Below, one piece after another: positions 46,209 to 58,590 of a stretch of DNA of 64,000 nucleotides. A program made the translations under genes and the position numbers. This stretch comes from Cercis canadensis (Eukaryota; Streptophyta; Magnoliopsida; Fabales; Fabaceae), in NCBI GenBank assembly GCA_003255065.1, contig QAOA01007551.1:547845-611844 (forward strand), read 5' to 3'. The notes under the pieces are model-generated. The model was not told where the DNA came from. It saw only the letters and a list, made by a program, of their open reading frames with translations, and did not search any database. The number at the start of each line of letters is the position of its first letter. Within the stretch, counting starts at the first letter, position 1.

Positions 46209-46581
46209 ATTGGTAGTGACTTCAAGTTTTCTTCGAAAACTAATCTTTTTTAAAAGTCTGCCATCCACATCACGGCAACCTTCGGATACGTTATAACAAC
46301 CTCGGGATTGGCACACACATCGTTGCCCCTTTCGACGTACGAGGGGTACTCAAGAGCCGCCACCACAGGCTTCATATCATCGGCCGTTGGAGGGTCGTCA
46401 CATGCAAATTCGACGATTTCGCACTCACCACAACCGGGCTCCTGAACAGCTGATGGTTGGTTTATGGATAGTGCCACATAAGAGAAAATGAGTAAGTTAA
46501 CTCTAATACTTAACAGAATTTTTTTTAAGAATTACGGTTTATTCTTCCTAATACTTATAACAATGTATTTTTTTTGTATAG

Positions 46582-47655
46582 CTTTGTTCCTTCCAAGGAG
46601 TCTGTCAACTACCTTTTAACTATTTACAACTCAAAATTTAAGGAGGTGTGGTTGGACTTCACCTCAGTTCCTGATGAGGTGAAGGAACTCTGGCGGATAG
46701 AGTTCAAGGTAAATTTTTCAGCTTATTTGATTTTACTTTATTCTAAATTAGTTTATATGCATATTTACTAACATTGATATTCTATTTTCTAATCTAGAGG
46801 AGATGTGTTTGGGACCCCTAGCATGAGAGCCAGATTAGTAAGATCTAGCTCTCAAAGTGTTGTGACAACCTTTGTGCCTCTTTTCGATACACTAGGATTG
46901 GGAATACACGTGGCGAATGGTTGTCGCCTGCTGTTCTAGAGGCCCTGAAAGCCAAATTGGGTTCTTAGCAGTACAAGGTTATCTCAGAGAGGAACAAGAA
47001 GAATCGTTCCTTAGACCAGGGGTAGGCCTATCACAGGGGCAGCTCAATAACAGTCTCCGTACACAAACAGAAGCTAATAAGTTTTTTTTATTTAATAATG
47101 TTGTAAACATTTAGTTATGTTTATTTTATTTTTACTAACAGTCTTTTGTTTTTTGTAAATGAAGGAGTTGGGCCGAGAGCCCAACATACCAGAGGTCTTT
47201 CATCACCTCTAGCACAATGCCAGCAAAGGTTGGGTCCATCTGCAAGCTCAGTCCACTTATGTAATTATTTTTGAAGTTTTTTACTCTTTAGGTCAATTAA
47301 GGTTTATATGTATGTATTTTCTGTTAACTTAATTCTTTAATCTATGCAGGATGAGTTTGAAAGATGTTAGTTTGAGAGACAGACCCAGTCCTCTTCGTCT
47401 TCTATCGACAACACCAAGCTTTGGCTCGATGTCGTTGGCTACAAGAACAAGAAGGACTAGGTTTATGGCATGAGCTCTGAGGCCGATGTATTGGACTTCG
47501 TCCATTCATAGCCTGATCCTCAAATGTTAAAGATGATGTCCCAGATGGCCTTCTAGACACTGCGGGTCCAGGAGCTAGATTGCCTACGCCCAATGGTCGA
47601 AGTACTAGAAGTCACTAACACATCTTTCGCAACGTCCTTTTCAGGAGCGCGATAC
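46582..47655 (+). pseudogene. CACTA transposase gene, Transposase_24-type exons
   Basis: The first exon (46582-46708) has acceptor gtatag and donor aag/gtaaat and reads VNYLLTIYNSKFKEVWLDF then VPDEVKELWRIEFK. The next (from 46798) reads RRCVWDP, then with stops GNTRGEWLSPAVLEALKAK and ISERNKKNRS. 47163 onward reads KELGREPNIPEVFHHL, and 47350 onward IDNTKLWLDVVGYKNKKD and VYGMSSEADVLDF. This order matches plant Ptta/En/Spm transposase family 24, the TNPA-like companion protein of CACTA elements. Several stops; inactive. Confidence 0.7.
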
Positions 47656-47742
47656 GGAGCTGCAAAATCCCCCATGCGAGAAGAAATAAAAAGTTAACAA
47701 TGTGCAATAATACGCAAGAAAAAGAATAGAGTCGCCACCAAT

Positions 47743-49340
47743 TGTTTATTCCATTTTTAGCAAATGGAATGGTGCGATTGGACACCGAAACAATTTGGTC
47801 TACATTCAGAGTTTAGATTCGGTGGTTGATTATGTGTAAGGAAGGTATTAGCACCCTACAACGCTTGTTCTTAGAAGGGTTACTCATTTAATTGCTAGTT
47901 ATCTTTTTTAAATGAATTAAGTTAGTCATAACATTATAAAATAGATTAAAATTTTGTTAGGCCCTACTAGCACTTCTGAAAAAATCTAAAGGATGCTTCA
48001 AGATTATTAGGTGGAGTTCGTGATTGTCATTACAATCCTCCCCCAATCTATTTTGTCATAAGCAATATTTAGCAATCTCATTAACTAAGTGATATCTAGA
48101 TACATGAAAGACAATTTATATGTGTTTATGAAATGTTCACGATTCGTGACAAAAATTTTTATCGGAGGTATTACTTTAAGTCCACCAATACACCTGGAAA
48201 GACTAAAGTGACACTCTTTACCTCCGGAGTGTCATGGAATCGCCATCATTACAGCTATCCTTAACTATTCCTTCGTCGGTACCTTTTAACTCACATTAAG
48301 GTAATTAAAACTGAAATATTATATTTAAAAAATGTTAGTTTGGAAATTATGCACCGACAAAGATTTTTATCAGGGATTGACCTCATGCCCTGCCAGTACC
48401 TCTGGCTGAACTAGGGACATCCCTTTACCTCCGGAATATCGAAACCTTGTCATTATCATGACTAATTTCAATTATTCCCTTGTCAGTAATCTTTTTCTAG
48501 CATAATTAAAAATAATGTTATGATGTAATGAGATGAATTATAATGTAGCAAATAAATGCTATAAATGTAGTAATTAAAAAGATAAAAGCGATATTAAGAA
48601 TTTTATTGGCTACACCAGTACCTCTGGCATAACCAAGAAATTTATCTCTTATCTCAGGAACTTAAGAAAATATTGTCAACACAATTATTTCTTAATTTAA
48701 TCTGTCGTCAGACTTTTATTTTTGGGAATGAAAAGAAAAGAAGAAAAAAAGAAACTAAGCTTAATATTAAAAAGGCATGAAGTAAGGTGAAATGAATAGA
48801 TTAAAGCGAATTAGTGCTATTAAGACAAAATTATAATAGTAATAATAATAAACAAGAAACAAATGAATGAAATAAAAATTATGAAATAAATAAATCAGCC
48901 CAAATCCATATATAGTGACCAAATCCAAACCATTGATATATATCTAAAAAGGTGCCCAAATTAAACATATAAAAATAAATCCAACAAAAAGGTCCAGCCC
49001 AATAAGTTAATATGGCCAGCAAAGGGAATAGATTAAAAAAGACAAAGGTCTACGAATTTTAATAAGCAATGGGCCGAAACAGAATGGCCGAAACTGAATA
49101 AGAGAAAGCAATTTTATCAAAAAAAATAACTTGGTCCAATAGGCAATCAGAAAACAAATAAAATAGCACACACAAAAACATTACCCAATGGAATAAGTAG
49201 GTCCAACGGATTTTAGTCCAAGTTGACAAGTAAGACAAGAAAATGCCCATGCTCATAGCAATGAAATAAATGAGAAACATGGGCTCAAATCCCTCCAAAA
49301 GGCTTTGACTAAACCAAATAATATATAACAAAAATTAAAA
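47743..49340 (-). repeat. Second Tat/Ogre-like LTR, minus strand
   Basis: Minus-strand attggtggcgactc (47729-47742) is a good primer site adjoining an LTR end aataaaca. The LTR interior includes ggtgctaataccttccttac (minus), typical of this lineage. Three divergent units around 'acctctgg/cctccgga' occur at 48165-48290, 48358-48495 and 48600-48725. The outer end was not located, so the right boundary is approximate. Confidence 0.55.
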
Positions 49341-50339
49341 AAAAACTTCAGCAATGATGGACGATTAGAAGAATGGGAAAAGAAAAGATGAGTAAATAGG
49401 GAGCAAATAAAAAAAATGCAGCACCGAGACCTTCACCCCCATCCAGCATCAAACCCCAAAAGCAAGCCAAATTGGTTCCCAAGCAATGAGTTCAAGGTAA
49501 GAAATTCACTTCCTCTTCCTCAATCTATGGCTTCCCTTCTTTGAAAACTATGTCTTCCCTTTTTAAAAAGGTTTCTCTTTCTAAAAATAAGTTTCTCTCT
49601 CTAAGTTTCTCTCATTTCCTTCAGTTTCTCCCTTTCTAATTTGGCTTCCATGAGGCTTCATCTATGATTCCATGCATGCACCTAAAAGTTTTAATTTTTA
49701 GGTTTTGCTCTCTTTAGCAAATTGGGGATTTGGGGAATTCGATTATAATTCATAAAGAGAGTTGGTTCTCTCTTTTTCTTTCTCTGTTACCTTTGTCTTG
49801 ATAATCCTTTACCTCTATTTTTTTCTAAGAAAGAAGAATGGGAAGGGGTGGAGCCACCACTATCGGCAATACCAACCCCCTTGTTGCCTGAAAACAAAAA
49901 TGGAAGAAAAAAAAAAGACAAGTGATTTGGTGATTTTTTTTATGATATCAAAAATCATGGGTTAAAATTTGTGCTCTGTGTAATGCTTAACCAACAAGAA
50001 AATAAAAGATTTAACACAACAACAAAATGTAAGATGGTATTAGTACCTGGGATGATGAAAATTTTGCAGTTTCCCCTCAATATGGTACTGGATTTTTCTG
50101 CTTCTTGCTGTTTTTTGTTTCAGAATTTTATTCTCTATTTGTATCTTTCCCTGTATATCACTCTGTGTGTCTCTGTGTATTGCTTGTTTCCTCTTTCTAT
50201 TCTCTCTTGTGTCTGTGTATTACACGGTGTCCTGTGTATTGCTTTCTATTCCTTCTTTGTGTATCTACCCCTTTTTCTTTGTTTTGTGAGGCTTTTTATA
50301 GCCAAAATTTTGTGCGAGTTGCCTGATTAATTGATGTGT
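49341..50339. other. Non-coding stretch, CT-rich
   Basis: Repeated gtttctctctct at 49560-49640 and ttcctgtgtattgc-like repeats at 50150-50250. It may belong to the minus-strand LTR or to an intron of the CACTA gene. No protein family recognised. Confidence 0.3.
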
Positions 50340-50680
50340 TTTTCCTATTTTTAAGCTGCAATGGGCACTGCAGCGTGGGTGGTGTCAGACTACATTTGCA
50401 GCATTTCGTCGAAAGGGGGATTGCCGCCCAGGAATAAGGATTGTAGAGATATCAATTCTTGCTTTTTTTAATTTATTGTTATTAATAATAATTTTTGTAT
50501 TTATTATTATTTTTTATTTCATAATTTTGGTATTAACAACATCCACAGAGCAACTCCCAGCTATGTTGGGCCAACTATTGCAGCGAGGTCAAGGTGTGCC
50601 CTAACGATCACCATGACACAACTCAAGACTTTGGGGTAGACGACGAGGAGCAAAGCTTAGGGCTTTGTATTGTACTTTTT
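50340..50680 (+). pseudogene. Possible CACTA transposase 3' exons
   Basis: 50550-50630 reads QQLPAMLGQLLQRGQG after an acceptor-like ccacag, then short Asp/Arg-rich remnants. Position before right-end subterminal motifs suggests the 3' end of the transposase gene. Confidence 0.3.
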
Positions 50681-50885
50681 TTTATTATAATTAAATTTTT
50701 TAATAAATTTTTATTGTATTTCATTTCATTTTGATTAATAATTTGATTAAATGTTAGAAAAAATAAATAGTCATTTGAGAGAAAAAAAAAATTAAAAAAA
50801 ATCTCATGAAATTTCTCTTGGATATATGTTCGATAGAAATTTCTTATGGACTTGGTCCTTGAGAAAATCTACGATCTTTTGGAAT

Positions 50886-51500
50886 TGAACCTGTTAGTCG
50901 GTTTCCATAAAGGGAACTACCAAAAGAAACATGCATTGTTAAAACCCATTTGTTAGAATCATATGCTATATAACTACAATGAAGAGAATTTGACAGAGAA
51001 GTGAGAAAGAGAGTACATGTTCTGAAGATTCAAGGAGCCCCATTCGCGTACAATTTCTTCTGTTTGCGGCATGTCGTTAGCAATTGGAACACGCATTTCA
51101 AGAATAAAAGAGTATGAGGACATACATGATAAATCATTCTGGTATTTGAAGCTTATTTTCACAAGCTAGACCAATAATAGAATTATATATGCTTTCCATC
51201 TATTTATAAGGGTAAATTTTAATAAAACTATAGCAGCTTTTTCCAAGTATTGAAGATATTGGAGGCTCAAACATTGTGGAGGAATCCTAGGAATCCTTTG
51301 AAGGTTGAACTCTTCAAACGTGCTATCGTTTCAACATCACTATTTTAATAAATTGTTTGCAAACTTCTCCAAAATACTTAAATAATTTTGAAATATATGT
51401 CATGATATAACGTACCCTTATTTTTTAATGTGTAGTACACTGTCTATTTCTTTATTTGATTGATATAGTCAAAAAAACGCGGTTGTCTACTTCCTGCGAG
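50886..51500 (-). other. Unassigned stretch with a small minus-strand ORF
   Basis: The minus strand has a TATA-like cttataaatag at about 51205. An ATG at 51126 opens a frame ending at 50974 (51 residues: SSYSFILEMRVPIANDMPQT, EEIVREWGSLNLQNM). Composition looks protein-like, with a possible donor after LQNM, but no family is recognised. It could be a first exon of a truncated gene. Confidence 0.25.
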
Positions 51501-51509
51501 GAGAATGGG

Positions 51510-52362
51510 TTCGGCCTAACATGCCTACATCCACTTCTTCCATATCATGGGGTTCCACTATTCTTTAAGTTTATTTTTCCAAACTTCTTTAAGCTTCACA
51601 ATCATGGTTTTTATTTTTGAGGCTAACCATGAACTCTCTCTCTCTAACTCACTAGGGATCACTTTCATTGATTTCTCCCATAGAAATCCAGATACAAACA
51701 CCTAAGTGTTTTTGTTTAGCCCCAGAGAAGAAATTCTCTTATAGAGTAGAAATGATACAATGAAGTTCTTGAACCATGAAAAGATAATCAAGAGGAAGAA
51801 GAAGAGTAAAACTCTTAAAAATGGCTTCCTTCTCTCTCTAAAATATTTTCTTCTCACTTCTCTTCATGCATTGGCCAAGCCTTAGGAGTTCCCTTGTTTT
51901 ATTTCCTTTCTTGTGCACGTGAAGGACAAACAAGAAAGCAAAGAAGGAGCCACCTACTGGCTGGCACAATGTCAATCAACCAAAAAGCTTTTGTCCTTTT
52001 GTTCTAAAAAGTCTTACTTTGTGTAAGAAAAGTAGATAAAATTTTCCTTGAAACAAGGACCTTACATTAGTCACTTCAAGAAAGCACTTTCCAATCTCAA
52101 CTATCATAACTCTTAGTTAGATTGTAAAGGACTAAATTTAACTAGAGTCCTCGACAAGCTTGTCCACATTAGCAATATTCGAAACTCTCATTATTAGGTG
52201 GAGCTTGATCATAGAGCCAAGAACCAGTTCGTAAGAACAAGTTCTTCAAGGCTTCTTTTCAAATTTGTTCTAAATAATAACTTAGAGAAAAACAACACAG
52301 ATTAGAAATAATAAGACATTTTGTTATCATCAAAACAGGACTAGACACTTGTGGGGCTAACA
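51510..52362 (+). repeat. 5'-truncated LTR related to 40813-42064
   Basis: Shares cctacatccactt, ccatgaactctctctctc, ttctttcttgtgcacgtga-like and aagaaccagttc phrases in the same order and ends ggggctaaca. The first third of the LTR is missing. Confidence 0.8.
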
Positions 52363-52378
52363 TAGAAGAAGTGGAATA

Positions 52379-53857
52379 GTTGCACACAGGCAAAAATATG
52401 TAAAGTAAGAACTTGGATGCCTTATCTAGTTTGCCCTTACTTGGTTGTAAGCGAAAACAAAATCTAATATTTTAGGGTCTTAATTTTTGCTTGTTAAATT
52501 AAAATTTCTACTTAAGAAACTCTTTATAATAATACTTATTTCACTATATTTTTAATGCTCCTTTTCACTTGTCATCTTTTTCATTTTCAAAAATTTCGAG
52601 GACAATTTATATCATCTACCCAAATAAATAACTCCATTTCTCTTCTTTCTAGAAACTTCATGCTAGACCTAAAAATTATTCGCACTACTTAATAATAAAT
52701 TGTCATGAGACATAATAGTTAAAACATCATATTACTGAGATGAACTTGAGAGGTCAGAGTCATATCCAGCTATAGAACTTGCACTCGGTTGGGCAGGTTA
52801 TTGTCATATAGAAAAGTTTAGATAAGGGAGACATCTGTTAATTTCTGCTGTAGAACTTGTCTTTATCATTTCCTGAAACCTCAAGGAATATTTGTATGAT
52901 TTATTCAGTTTACTTATTTAGAAATTTTTATTAACACATTGAGATGGAATTGATTAATTTATCTGATTATTTTTCATATTTCTTTTCTTCCTATATATTG
53001 CCTCTTTTTCTTTCATTTTTCTAGTTTTGCCAACTTTACGTATTTATATGTACATTATATCAAGGAACCATTCGCATGAACAGCTTAAGCTTATGGCAAT
53101 GTACTGCATACGTTTGGTGAATTTGGATAGAGCATAATGCCTGTACTTTTAAGAACTTCCTGGACCTTAGGGCTGGTTTTGGACAAGATTCTTTAGTTGA
53201 TCTGTTTTTGATCTTTTGCCCATCGTCTTTTTAGGGTAGTATTCCTCTCAGTAGCAAGAAAGATTGTATAGGTATATTGCATTAATCCTCTTTTGTTTTA
53301 TTGCATTAGTAATCTTCTACTTTGGTACTGCGTCCTTCCTTGTCTTAATGAAATTACTCTTTTATGAAAAATAGAAATTCTTCTATGACTTTTGCTTTAG
53401 CACAGCTTCTGCCCTCCTTTATAAATCCTCTTCTAAATTTACCAAACAAGCCTTCCACTTGAAAGCCAATGGTCAAACCAATAAAAAAGGTTGATTTATA
53501 TCACTATCTATGTTTGCAGCTCCATTTTAATTTGTTGGTTTATTGATTCACCAAATGAACTTCTATTGTGCTCTATGTTTCCATACTGAGGTGTGCATTT
53601 GAGGGATGCTTCTGTTTTCCTTTCCTTAGCCAATTCCTTTGACTTCTTTAAGATCATAAAATTATTATTCCTTTATAATGTTTTCTTTCACATTACTAAC
53701 ACATGAACATTTGTTATGTCAATTTGCTTTGCATCAAATTGATGATGTCCTTTAGGCCAGGCTGAATTGTTCATCACAACTCACTAGAAGAAAAGAAGGA
53801 TCCACTGTAAAAGAAGAGCTAGGACTGTAAGTATTATATACGTGAAACAATGCAATG
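52379..53857. repeat. Segmental duplication, unit A (partner 61362-62836)
   Basis: About 1.48 kb, roughly 93-95 percent identical by eye to 61362-62836. No coding recognised. Splice-like signals (ggact/gtaagt at 53831) recur in related copies, so the ancestor may have been a spliced non-coding or poorly coding transcript. Confidence 0.85.
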
Positions 53858-54450
53858 GATGTTGTCCTTATTAATAGCTTGTAACGCATTATTATTCAAT
53901 TAATGGTGCATGTAGGAAAAGCTTATCAACCAAATGAATCTGGATGCCCTCATCCTCTACAGAGTTCCCAATTTTCTCAAATCAGGATTCATTTGCCTAA
54001 TTCCTAGCATGCAATTAAATTACATTATATGCAGCTTGCAAATATATTTGGAGTTTGAGGGACTCACAACAAGACATGGAGGGTATTTTGCAATCTGAGG
54101 AAAATAGACAGCAACAGATGGACGCACCATAGCATCCATCTTGAAAAATTGCTTTGTGGGATCCCTATTAAGGTTGCAAATTCAACTGCTAGAAATCCCA
54201 GGTATAACTCTGAAAAATGTTTGCAACCAGTCAAACTTGTCAAATGGTTTGATTAGGCTCGAAAGATATAGTTTAGTACTTTTTCAGTTATGAGAGGTTA
54301 TTCCACATCATAACAATCTATACTTTATAGCAGAGATTCTAAGGAATCTTACAAAGAGTAAAAGAATCAGTAAACCTGACATATTTGAATTTGTTATAAC
54401 ATCTGAATGCTTTGAAGTTGTGATGGTTTAATAGTGTACTAGATGTAGTA
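53858..54450. repeat. Older repeated segment (relatives 59510-59935 and 60385-61361)
   Basis: Phrases such as ggaaaagcttatcaaccaaa / ggaaaaacttgtggaccaaa and tttgaagttgtgatggtt(t)aatag occur in the same order in the three copies at lower identity than the A/D pair. Confidence 0.65.
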
Positions 54451-54839
54451 TAGCTGTACACATATGTATAACAGAATATGCTAAAGATTAACCTAAACAA
54501 TTTCTACCACCAGAATATGTTTTAGCAAGGCTTTACATGGTTGTTGGATGGAACAAAATCTGATATTGCAGGGTTAACTTTCAGACGTGAAATCACCATT
54601 GCTAGTTATTACAAAGCACAATTTAGGAAATGGTGGTCAAAGTTATGGTCAAAGGAGGGATTGCTAGAGCGGACCTACAGTCATACCAGTCAGATGCGTG
54701 GTCATATTAACGGCCTGGTTTAAACTATTGGACCATTTTGATGGTTGAACAGCTCAAAGCCAGTAAGAACCTGTGTGAACCAATGAATCGGTCACGTTTA
54801 TATAACTTCTTAGCACCTGTAAATATATAATTTTAGGAC
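54451..54839. other. Unassigned spacer
   Basis: No recognised gene; the open stretch at 54541-54723 has no familiar domain. Confidence 0.3.
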
Positions 54840-57015
54840 TAGATTAGGGTTCCAAGAAGTTCACACAAGTTCCACAAGTTTGAGAATTGAAGGAGAGAGA
54901 AGAGCAAGGCATGGAGAGGGAGATGGCGACGATTCTTCATCCAATCGAGTTTTTCTTCTTCTACTCTACTTGAATTATGTTTAGAATAAGTATTAAGACG
55001 TTTTACTTTTTGATTATGAACTAATTTCATTTTCTAGGGCTACAATGTAGCCTAACTATTATGTTTTGATTTTCTTTTATCAAATTAATTGTTGTGAGAA
55101 AACAGAGAGCAAGGGTATCACGCTATTGATTTTCTTTTTGAATTATCGTTCCCACAAGGATTAAATCTACTAATTACCAAAATTGTATTAATTTCAATTT
55201 TATCTGATCAATTGACTGTGGAGAAATTGTAAGAATAAACTAATTTAAACTAAAAGTAAACAAAAACAGATAACAATCAAGAATTAATCTACAAAGAAAT
55301 ATCTAGGGCTTTTGATTTCACTATAGCTATTTCGATTTGATATTTCTAATTCATTAACCAAGAACAATCTTCCTAATTACTAGTCAAGAATCCTAAACTA
55401 TTTATTAGCATTTCCCAAGGTCAAACAAAAATATTTATAAGTTATGAACTCACTATATTCCTACGTAAATTACAAATAACTTATAAATTCACTTAATTCT
55501 TTGATTCTCTTTAATTGACTACACAGGCCATAGAGGTATATCATTATCCCATATGCAACCTATGTTCTTAATTCCTATGATCTTTAATTACAAATTACCT
55601 CCCAATCTCATTGTAATTATCTAATCAACTAATTGGTGATCAAACAATTAGAAGCATGAAGAATTAAGAAGAAGAAAAAGACAATTAACAAAGGAGTTAT
55701 TGCTTTAAAGAAATAGAAAATCATAAATCTTCCTAGCTAGGCTACATCATAGCCCTAGAAGGGAATTTAGTTCATGACAAAAAAATAAAATAGAATTGAT
55801 AAAATTCTAGACATAGATGAGAAGAAAGAGGAATAAAACTCAATGTAGAAGCTTAGATTTGTTGTCACCAATGTTTGCTCCAATCCTTGCCTTGCCTCTT
55901 CTTTGCTCTCTAAAAAGTTTCCAAATTCTAGAGTGAGTGATAAATTAAAACCTAAAAGTTACTTAAATACTTAACACACACTATTCCTAATTCTCTTAGG
56001 AAACTAAATTACATCTATAGAGAAACAAGTAACTGGCGTTGGAACACTAGATTGGAAGCGTTGGGATGCTGGAATTCTGGTGCTGGGCATGTACTGGCAT
56101 CGCGACACTGCCTTGCAGCATTGGGACACCTAGGAGCTTGGCTAAATGAGGCATTGGCAGAGGAGCAGGGTAGCGACGCCCAGAAGCTTGCTTCAATGGG
56201 AATTTGGCAGAGGGAGCAGCGTAGCGATTCCGCCTTGCTATTGTAGCGATGCCTAGAAACTGCTTCAACTTGCCAAAACTTCTCCTAAATGCATCTTACA
56301 CCAAAAATTTTCACATTTTACATTAAACCTACAAAAAGGACAAAATTAGCTAGTTTAAAGCTCACAAATCTTAAGAAACAAACACAAAATTAAGCTAAAA
56401 GCATCTATAAAGTGGATATTAAATCCACTTAACATTAATCTATAAATTATTTTCCCTGATTGAGTGTTCATCTTTTTGCTTACTGCATCTAATTAATTGG
56501 TTATTAATTAGATATTGGGCTAATCATAATGAAACTTGAAGAAGATTTATGTCTCTAGTTCATTGGGATGAATGTCATAGATTGCACGTGAGGTAGGAAT
56601 ATTGCTCCATGGTTTGTGTCACTACATGGGATCCATAGAACTCAATGAATTTCTAGTTATTTTAATTCATATAGGAATATAGTGGATTAGCAATTATGAA
56701 TGTTTTCGTTAAACCTTGGAAGAGGCTAGTGAAAAGATTAGGGAATCTTGACTATCAATTAGAAAAATAATTCTAGATTAATAAGATATGAAATTTAATT
56801 AGGATTAGTTATGGTGAAATCGAAAAGCCTAGGCTTTATTTTCGTAGTTGAATATTGATTTTACTTGCTTTCATTTTATTTCTAACTTTCTCAATTATCG
56901 TTTGCACAGATAAAGTTAGAGCTAATTCAATTTTGATACTTAATAGCAATAAATCCTCATGAGACAATAACTTACTCACTCTATATTATTTGTTAACGAT
57001 AGCATATAATTCAGT
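54840..57015 (+). repeat. Gypsy LTR (plus) split by a solo LTR
   Basis: 54840-55089 and 56435-57015 together match the 3' two thirds of the LTR at 37074-38542 (ctagggctac(a/g)atgt, cttgggaa(a/g)-like, ttatggtgaaat). The 5' third is missing. The right end (acttttcaca) abuts a truncated copia LTR. Confidence 0.7.
55090..56434 (-). mobile_element. Solo Gypsy LTR, 1345 bp
   Basis: On the minus strand it begins tgttaagtggatttaatatc and ends ttttctcacaaca. It is flanked by a perfect 5-bp duplication ttaat (55085-55089, 56435-56439). It belongs to the same family as its host LTR and as 37074-38542, inserted in opposite orientation. Confidence 0.85.
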
Positions 57016-57024
57016 TCACTTTTC

Positions 57025-57284
57025 ACAAAACAATAGAAAACCAAAAATGAGAAAGAGAGAGCAGAGAAAATGAGTATAGATACAAAATTGTGAACTATTC
57101 TCAATTAATAGGATATTGAAACTTACACAACATATAGATAGCCAAGCAAGTAATTTAATTAACCCACAGCTGTCATACCAACTATCTAACTAATTGATAG
57201 TTGTCCTAACTAATTGCCAAATCAGCATAACTATCTGCTGTTAACTGTTAATGCTAATGTGGTGCTTTTGCTACTATCTTAACA
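57025..57284 (-). repeat. copia family B LTR, truncated
   Basis: Matches 34830-35087 but lacks the LTR 3' end, which is cut by the Gypsy LTR. The outside flank (actcacatatatttgaaa) is the same as that beyond the LTR ending at 63953. Confidence 0.8.
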
Positions 57285-58590
57285 AGACTCACATATATTT
57301 GAAATTTTGGTAACAACTTTTCCAAATGGTCTTTCGCATGCGTTCTAAGAATGACTAATGAGCCTATTACCTGTCTTGCACAGTTGGGAAAAATCTGTTT
57401 AAGAAGCAAGTTTTTAGTGGATGTGTAGCCAACGTTCATGTAAATTGTTTTACATTTAGTTTAATGAAACAAGCATTTCAGATCCAACGAAAAAAAATGG
57501 TGCACTTGGAAAATTCAATCACCTAAGTAGATTCATAGTCAAAAAAAAAATCACTGAGTAGATTGTCAATTACACACTATATTGGATCTTCGAGGAGTGA
57601 GAGATAAGCACGTAACAATTAAGGTCTCACTTGAGTGATTTAGAAAAACCGTGGGGCTCCCTTAGTTAGTTTGTGAGGCTAGAAAGGAAGGTGCTGTAGG
57701 TGAAAGGCACATAGATAAGTGAACACGTTATAGCATGACAGGCATAAGAGGAGAATGCATCTATGAGGAAGTAGGGAGGAATCATTAATGATCGTTGAAT
57801 TTCTTAATTAATGGAAAGTAAATGAGGTATTTATATTTGGAATATGACTCGGGCATTATTAGCCTTTAAATAGCAAGTTAAATGTCAATTATGTGGTAGG
57901 TTATAAATATTAAGATAAGTAAGAGAAGGAGGCCTAGCACATATGTGCAAAGGATACACAAAATGGTTAATGTAGGTTAGAGGAACTACATCTATGTAAT
58001 TAGGCCATTAGTAATGGGTAGAATTGGTACTAAGTTGGTCTGTGGATTAATACAAGGTTGACCTGGACATCTAAGCATATATAAAGTTAAATCAAGATAC
58101 AACGCTAGAGAACGTGATACTCATGGGGCCCATGAGGTGGTATCGACATGCTTCATAACTAGTGCATCTTAGATGATTTTTAGAGTACTGGGGTGTTTGT
58201 GGACCCCTATTAGAGTCCCAAGTCTCGTTTAAACTTCAACCTTATCTTAAGGTATTTTCATATGATAAAGTAGTGTGTAAGTTGGTGGACCATGTCAGAA
58301 GGTCCGATGTAGGTAAGAAGCTGTCACTAAGCTGACATGTCAAAACAGTAATGGCCAAGAGAAGTGTTCACTGCGTGGTAAACGACTAGTTCACAAAATT
58401 TTATGCAGCTCTTTTGTTTGACGCGCACAAATTACAACCATTGATCAATTTGGCAAGGGACAGCATTCCCCTATAAATGCAACCATGAGTATGATTCCCG
58501 TGCAGATTCCAGGTGCAAATAACTTAGGTATGTGGTAGAGTGAGGGATTGAGATTAAAGTATCCCTTATGTTTCGATTCATTGAATTTAT
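57285..58590. other. Unassigned stretch
   Basis: 57285-57340 is repeated at 63954-64000. The minus-strand frame at 57439-57285 (MNVGYTSTKNLLLKQIFPNC and following) resembles an exon but is not recognised. Nothing else supported. Confidence 0.3.

Larger units (their letters stand above)
42327..50885 (+). mobile_element. Large autonomous-type CACTA element, decayed
   Basis: The left terminus cactacaagaaaaatc is followed by dense tttctcacgga repeats (42350-42660), a CT-rich leader (42690-42800) and a transposase gene remnant spread over introns up to about 50680. Right-end-like subterminal motifs occur at 50800-50880, but no clean ttcttgtagtg end was found. Two Tat/Ogre-like LTRs (43765, 47743) are inserted in it. 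Confidence 0.65.

Noticed and set aside
46250..46477. Minus-strand ORF with an acidic, protein-like sequence
   Set aside because: It lies antisense to the CACTA transposase gene region, between an LTR remnant and a donor site, and no family is recognised. It is more likely antisense of a decayed exon.
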